Shown here one piece after another: positions 7,147 through 9,778 of a stretch of DNA of 9,778 nucleotides. Every line of letters begins with the position of its first letter. The stretch's first letter is position 1. A program made the position numbers and the translations under genes. The DNA comes from Sphingomonadales bacterium (GTDB lineage Bacteria; Pseudomonadota; Alphaproteobacteria; Sphingomonadales; Sphingomonadaceae), in contig JAAFIT010000058.1 of NCBI GenBank assembly GCA_013298745.1, positions 1 through 9,778 on the forward strand, given 5' to 3'. The notes under the pieces are model-generated. The model saw only the letters and a program-made list of their open reading frames with translations, made no database searches and was not told the origin of the DNA.

Positions 7147-7406
7147 CATGTCTACCGTTGGGCTCCTTTCTTTTGCTGCCCTGAAGTCCTGACAAGCTGC
7201 GGGGCAGTGGCGCCGCTTTCAGACTCTGTCCCGCCATTCTGCGGTCGAGAATTCTTTTGGGTTTCCCCGGCTTCGACCTGGCGTCTCCTATTGCGCACTG
7301 GTCGATGAATGGGTCGGCATGGGCCCAGAAAACAGGCTCCGCTTGGGTCCGGTTTTCCACTGGCAGGAGAGAGCTTTTGCCGCTCCATGGCGGTGCAAAC
7401 ATGTTG
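7147..7406. other. Gap between repC leader and LuxR-type gene
   Basis: This 260-bp gap holds no recognisable gene; in a complete repABC operon the end of repB would be expected here. Minus-strand frames are short, show no domain, and one would run through the terminator stem. A GAAAAC (7328-7333) and a later GTTTTC form a weak dyad only. Confidence 0.4.
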
Positions 7407-8132
7407 TCATGTGAGCACATCTTCAAATCGGATCGACTGCTCGAACAGCGCCTTCACGATCATCTCGGTCTGCGAGCCAACCTGATATTGTTTGCGCCCC
7501 TGCGCGATCGTGCGGTTGATATCGCTGATGTTGATACCGAGCCGGCTTGCAATCACTGCCTTACTCTGGCCCCGGCAGAGGAGCGTGATTACACGGGCGT
7601 CGCGTTCCGACAAGATTGTCTCTTTCGCCGATTGGCGTTGCTTTATCCTTTTGCCAGCAATGAAAGCCCGGTTCCCGATATACATCGCCAAAGGAATGGT
7701 TTCCCGATCAATGGGTTCATCCCTATTTTTGATCAGCGACAGCATTGCCGATGGCCCGCCCGGCGCGTGAAGCGGAATGGTTAGTCCTGCCTTGAGTCCA
7801 TGTGCTGCAGCTAATTCCAGATACTGTTTTTGGTCCTTTGTCAGGACCAATATCTCGGGCAACTCGCTCCACTGAAAGGGTCCCGGCGACACGCTCGCGG
7901 CTTGCAGAACAGGACTTTTGGTATAGGCGAAGGTTTCGCTCATCAGGTCCATCCAGCTTTTAGGAAATGCCTGCAGCAAGATGCCTTCACTCTTGCCTAC
8001 ATTGGCCTGAATGAATGCAAAGAATTCATAACCAATACGATTTGTCGCCTCGACAAGAATATCTTGGAGGTCGCTAAACGATTGCGCTCGCTCGATTAGC
8101 TCTATTTGATTGTTCAGAATTGATAATTTCAT
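7407..8132 (-). CDS. LuxR-family transcriptional regulator with atypical signal-binding site
   Basis: A 241-residue protein with an autoinducer-binding-type domain (about 10-160) and a GerE/LuxR helix-turn-helix (about 173-235: LSERDARVITLLCRGQSKAV and following). Aligned without gaps to TraR, conserved residues are Trp60 (TraR W57), Pro74 (P71), Trp88 (W85) and Gly116 (G113). The AHL-contacting Tyr61 and Asp70 of TraR are replaced by Met64 and Ser73. It therefore has the family fold but may bind another ligand, or none. The usual Glu of the DNA-binding domain is Asp178. The ATG at 8132 is supported by GGGA about 8 nt upstream and the typical N-terminus. No luxI-type synthase gene is in the window. 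Placement between repC and the tra operon suggests control of transfer or copy number, as TraR does. Confidence 0.9.
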   Translation of the reverse strand: MKLSILNNQIELIERAQSFSDLQDILVEATNRIGYEFFAFIQANVGKSEGILLQAFPKSWMDLMSETFAYTKSPVLQAASVSPGPFQWSELPEILVLTKDQKQYLELAAAHGLKAGLTIPLHAPGGPSAMLSLIKNRDEPIDRETIPLAMYIGNRAFIAGKRIKQRQSAKETILSERDARVITLLCRGQSKAVIASRLGINISDINRTIAQGRKQYQVGSQTEMIVKALFEQSIRFEDVLT

Positions 8133-8221
8133 CGAAACATTCCCGTTTTTACTGAAGCGCGGGCCATTAATGAGACATTCCTTAACCCACCCAAAACATA
8201 TTGAATCCGGGCATTGATCGC

Positions 8222-8713
8222 TTAGAGGTCGTGAACATGCCGCCGATCTTGCGACGGATCGTTTGTCTCCCAGTAGAGAAGTTGAGCATCTTGCCGACGT
8301 TTTGCGGCAATGCGGAGTTGGTCGACTGCGTGGGCGGCGTTTGGCTTGGCCCATCTCGCGTCGATTGGTGCAGCGTCAGCTCTGACGTGCTCGTCGAGCT
8401 GACGGAGAAACTCCTTGAGGAATATTTCCAGGAATTCAGGCACATCTGTGGCGAGAAGTTCCCCGTAGCCAAGTGCGCTCAACAGCTTCGCACTCAACCG
8501 GCACCCTCCTGACCCATCGCCTGGTCGAACCGTGGCACCGTCGCGTTTCTTCCTGAGGCGGTAGATCTGCCGTTCGCTCAGCCCAATTGTTGTGGCAACG
8601 GCGCTTGTTGGCTTCTCGGACCTGTCACGAGCAATGCGCGGTTTGCGTTCGGGAACATAGCCCGATGTACTGCATCCTGTTTGGCTGCTTTGCGGCTTCA
8701 CCCCATCGGTCAT
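8222..8713 (-). CDS. Hypothetical protein with probable helix-turn-helix
   Basis: A 163-residue protein I do not recognise. Residues 36-56 (TSAVATTIGLSERQIYRLRK) look like a helix-turn-helix of the homeodomain-like/resolvase type, following a basic, probably disordered N-terminus (21-35). The second half is helical and charged (LLATDVPEFLEIFLKEFLRQ) and may mediate oligomerisation. The ATG at 8713 has GAGGGGA 9 nt upstream, preferred over TTG 8731. It lies 89 bp before the LuxR-type gene on the same strand. An 8-bp inverted repeat overlaps its likely promoter, so it may regulate itself. A role as a backbone transcription factor is inferred from the HTH and location. Confidence 0.65.
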   Translation of the reverse strand: MTDGVKPQSSQTGCSTSGYVPERKPRIARDRSEKPTSAVATTIGLSERQIYRLRKKRDGATVRPGDGSGGCRLSAKLLSALGYGELLATDVPEFLEIFLKEFLRQLDEHVRADAAPIDARWAKPNAAHAVDQLRIAAKRRQDAQLLYWETNDPSQDRRHVHDL

Positions 8714-8750
8714 CGCAGTCAATCCCCTCAAGACAGACGTGCGAAGCTAT

Positions 8751-8770
8751 CATACATAAATCTATGTATG
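8751..8770. promoter_or_regulatory. Perfect inverted repeat, probable operator
   Basis: CATACATA (8751-8758), AATC, TATGTATG (8763-8770): perfect 8-bp arms with a 4-bp spacer. It lies about 38 bp upstream of the HTH-protein start and overlaps the stop of the preceding gene. Read on the minus strand it overlaps TATGAT, a possible -10. It has no T-tract and is AT-rich, so it reads as an operator rather than a terminator. Confidence 0.55.
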
Positions 8771-9190
8771 CAAACTTTCGTTTCGGAACCACGCTGCAGG
8801 AAACTCGATGAGCCCCTCTCGCGAGAACTCCGGCCGTGCCACTCGCATCAGCGCCATGGTTATGGCCTTCTTGTAGTCGACGGGATCGCCGCTAATCGTT
8901 TGTAGACGTTTTTTACATTCCCGCAGAATAGTCATTTCGTCATGCTTGAATGCGATAAACATTTCCTCGTCACCGCTAAAATCCAGCTTATCATATAGTT
9001 TAAAAAGTATTGCTATCTGGAGGCGTTGATCGTCGAGTATATAGCCGAATCCGGCCAGTGCGGCGTCTCGCATTGACGCCAGGCGCTCATCACGGAGCGT
9101 AACTGTATGAATCGCTGCCGAAGCATGAACGATTAGCGCTTTGCTTTTCGTCAGCTTGATCAGTGTCGATCTTGGCGGTTGTGCGCCCAT
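8762..9190 (-). CDS. Hypothetical protein, unrecognised
   Basis: A 142-residue protein from ATG 9190, lower in GC than the catabolic genes. It appears all-helical and soluble, with FGYILDDQRLQIAILFKLYDKL in the middle, an acidic/basic segment (EEMFIAFKHDEMTILRECKK), and a C-terminal ARPEFSREGLIEFPAAWF. No known domain is recognised. The frame is also open up to ATG 9274, which would add 28 Arg/Ser/Thr-rich residues. That start lacks a Shine-Dalgarno and falls inside the second CTGACA-N4-TGTCAG palindrome, whereas 9190 has a modest TAGG 7 nt upstream, so I prefer 9190. It is the first minus-strand gene after the divergent tra promoter region and may be controlled by the palindrome array. Confidence 0.6.
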   Translation of the reverse strand: MGAQPPRSTLIKLTKSKALIVHASAAIHTVTLRDERLASMRDAALAGFGYILDDQRLQIAILFKLYDKLDFSGDEEMFIAFKHDEMTILRECKKRLQTISGDPVDYKKAITMALMRVARPEFSREGLIEFPAAWFRNESLHT

Positions 9191-9245
9191 CCCCCAGCCT
9201 ACCCTTGATTTGCGTCTCGTTGTTGTCCGTGATTCGCGGTTTCGG

Positions 9246-9305
9246 CTGACATTCCTGTCAGTTTTGACTGACATTTCTGTCAGAAAACGCTGACAAAAGT
9301 GTCAG
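9246..9305. promoter_or_regulatory. Three 22-bp-phased palindromes CTGACA-N4-TGTCAG
   Basis: Three sites at 9246-9261, 9268-9283 and 9290-9305 each have perfect 6-bp arms CTGACA/TGTCAG around 4 variable bases (TTCC, TTTC, AAAG). Starts are exactly 22 bp apart, about two helical turns, so bound dimers would lie on one DNA face. The symmetry fits the LuxR-type box core CTG-N10-CAG. The array lies between the divergent hypothetical gene and the pilin gene. Alternatives are iterons or operators of another dimeric regulator. Confidence 0.85.
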
Positions 9306-9352
9306 TCAGACCAACTTTCCGTAATAAGATGACCTAGAGCAGTAACATAAAA

Positions 9353-9377
9353 ACACGACAAGTCGATATTGTCGTGT
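9353..9377. promoter_or_regulatory. Strong hairpin in the tra leader region
   Basis: ACACGACAA (9353-9361), 7-base loop, TTGTCGTGT (9369-9377): a perfect 9-bp stem. On the minus strand it is followed by TTTT, the form of an intrinsic terminator that would insulate the minus-strand genes from antisense transcription out of the tra operon, or end an upstream minus-strand RNA. On the plus strand it would sit about 90 nt before the pilin start. An operator role is equally possible. Confidence 0.5.
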
Positions 9378-9468
9378 GTTTAGCAGATTTTTCTGGCCGC
9401 TCGAATGACATCCTTTCGATGATTGCGTTGCGGTCAACCCGATCGCGAATGAAAGGAGAAGTCTCGTC

Positions 9469-9778
9469 ATGAAGCTTGCAACCATGCCGCGCCTCGCGCT
9501 CGGCAAAATCAGCGATGGGGCACTGCTTGCCCTGGTCGCCGGCCTCGGAGCCACTGCCGCAATGGCCGGCGCCGATGCCACCTTCGCGCCGGCCCTCACC
9601 GTCTTCACCGACTATCTCGAAGGCACCGGCGGCGCGATCATCACCGTGCTGTCGCTGGCGGGCGGCATCATCGGCATGGCCTCGGGGCGTTTCAGCCTCG
9701 GGCAGATCGCCGTGCCCGTCGGCGTCGGGATCGGCGTCGGCACCGGCGTGCCGATCGTCACCGCCGCTATCACGGCGG
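9469..9778 (+). CDS. traA: Conjugative pilin, TraA/VirB2-like (3' end outside the window)
   Basis: The first 103 codons are present. The N-terminus is a long signal peptide: basic region MKLATMPRLALGK, hydrophobic core ALLALVAGLGATAA, and likely cleavage after AMA (residue 33). The mature part is short, with two glycine-rich hydrophobic segments (about 54-72 and 80-102) separated by a small polar loop (GRFSLG). This is the layout of TraA/VirB2 pilins, which form the conjugation pilus after membrane insertion. AAGGAG lies 10 nt before the ATG. In F-type systems of sphingomonad plasmids the pilin is the first tra gene, so a transfer operon probably continues rightward. Sequence similarity to specific family members was not checked; other small secreted membrane proteins are possible. 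Confidence 0.75.
   Translation, partial: MKLATMPRLALGKISDGALLALVAGLGATAAMAGADATFAPALTVFTDYLEGTGGAIITVLSLAGGIIGMASGRFSLGQIAVPVGVGIGVGTGVPIVTAAITA

Noticed and set aside
7091..7426. 111-codon minus-strand open frame between the LuxR-type gene and repC
   Set aside because: Low-complexity, no domain, and would run through the strong terminator at 7125-7146.
9246..9305. CRISPR array
   Set aside because: Repeats are 16 bp with only 6 bp between them, far too short for spacers, and no cas genes are present.
9306..9608. 100-codon minus-strand open frame
   Set aside because: Antisense to the pilin gene start and its leader; the plus strand has a strong SD and signal peptide.

Overview
The window looks like part of an alphaproteobacterial plasmid or other conjugative element, most likely from a sphingomonad. 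The evidence is a RepC-type replication initiator, the first gene of what looks like an F-type (TraA-like) pilus operon, and high-GC genes typical of that group. No 16S rRNA or other taxonomic marker is present, so the host assignment is an inference.

Left part (about 1-4750): a compact catabolic locus of four enzyme genes. A metallo-beta-lactamase-fold hydrolase (minus strand, cut by the window edge) is divergent from a type I Baeyer-Villiger monooxygenase (plus strand). The monooxygenase converges, with a 15-bp gap, on a two-gene minus-strand operon made of a MAO-type flavin amine oxidase followed by a class II histone-deacetylase-like amidohydrolase. A reasonable hypothesis is degradation of an N-acylated amine: deacylation, oxidative deamination, Baeyer-Villiger oxygen insertion, then hydrolysis of the resulting ester or lactone. 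Both promoter regions carry a near-identical TAATATTRGTC element, which suggests one regulator.

Middle (about 4750-5590): a poorly coding stretch with scattered degenerate GACCG-type motifs and a possible small membrane protein.

Right part (5591-9778): element backbone. repC is on the minus strand, preceded by a leader that looks like the repB-repC intergenic region of repABC plasmids. It has an outward promoter, an intrinsic terminator that would end a short counter-transcribed RNA, and a hairpin covering the repC ribosome-binding site. repA and repB are not seen. Upstream of repC on the same strand lie a LuxR-type regulator lacking the usual signal-binding Asp, a probable helix-turn-helix protein, and an unrecognised protein. 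A 194-bp region then separates these from the plus-strand pilin gene. It contains three 16-bp palindromes, CTGACA-N4-TGTCAG, spaced exactly 22 bp apart, and further downstream a strong hairpin. The array fits the general LuxR-box symmetry (CTG-N10-CAG), so a plausible model is that the LuxR-like protein links control of transfer, and perhaps replication, through this site.

Two regions most deserve follow-up: the phased palindrome array with the atypical LuxR protein, and the repC leader without repAB.
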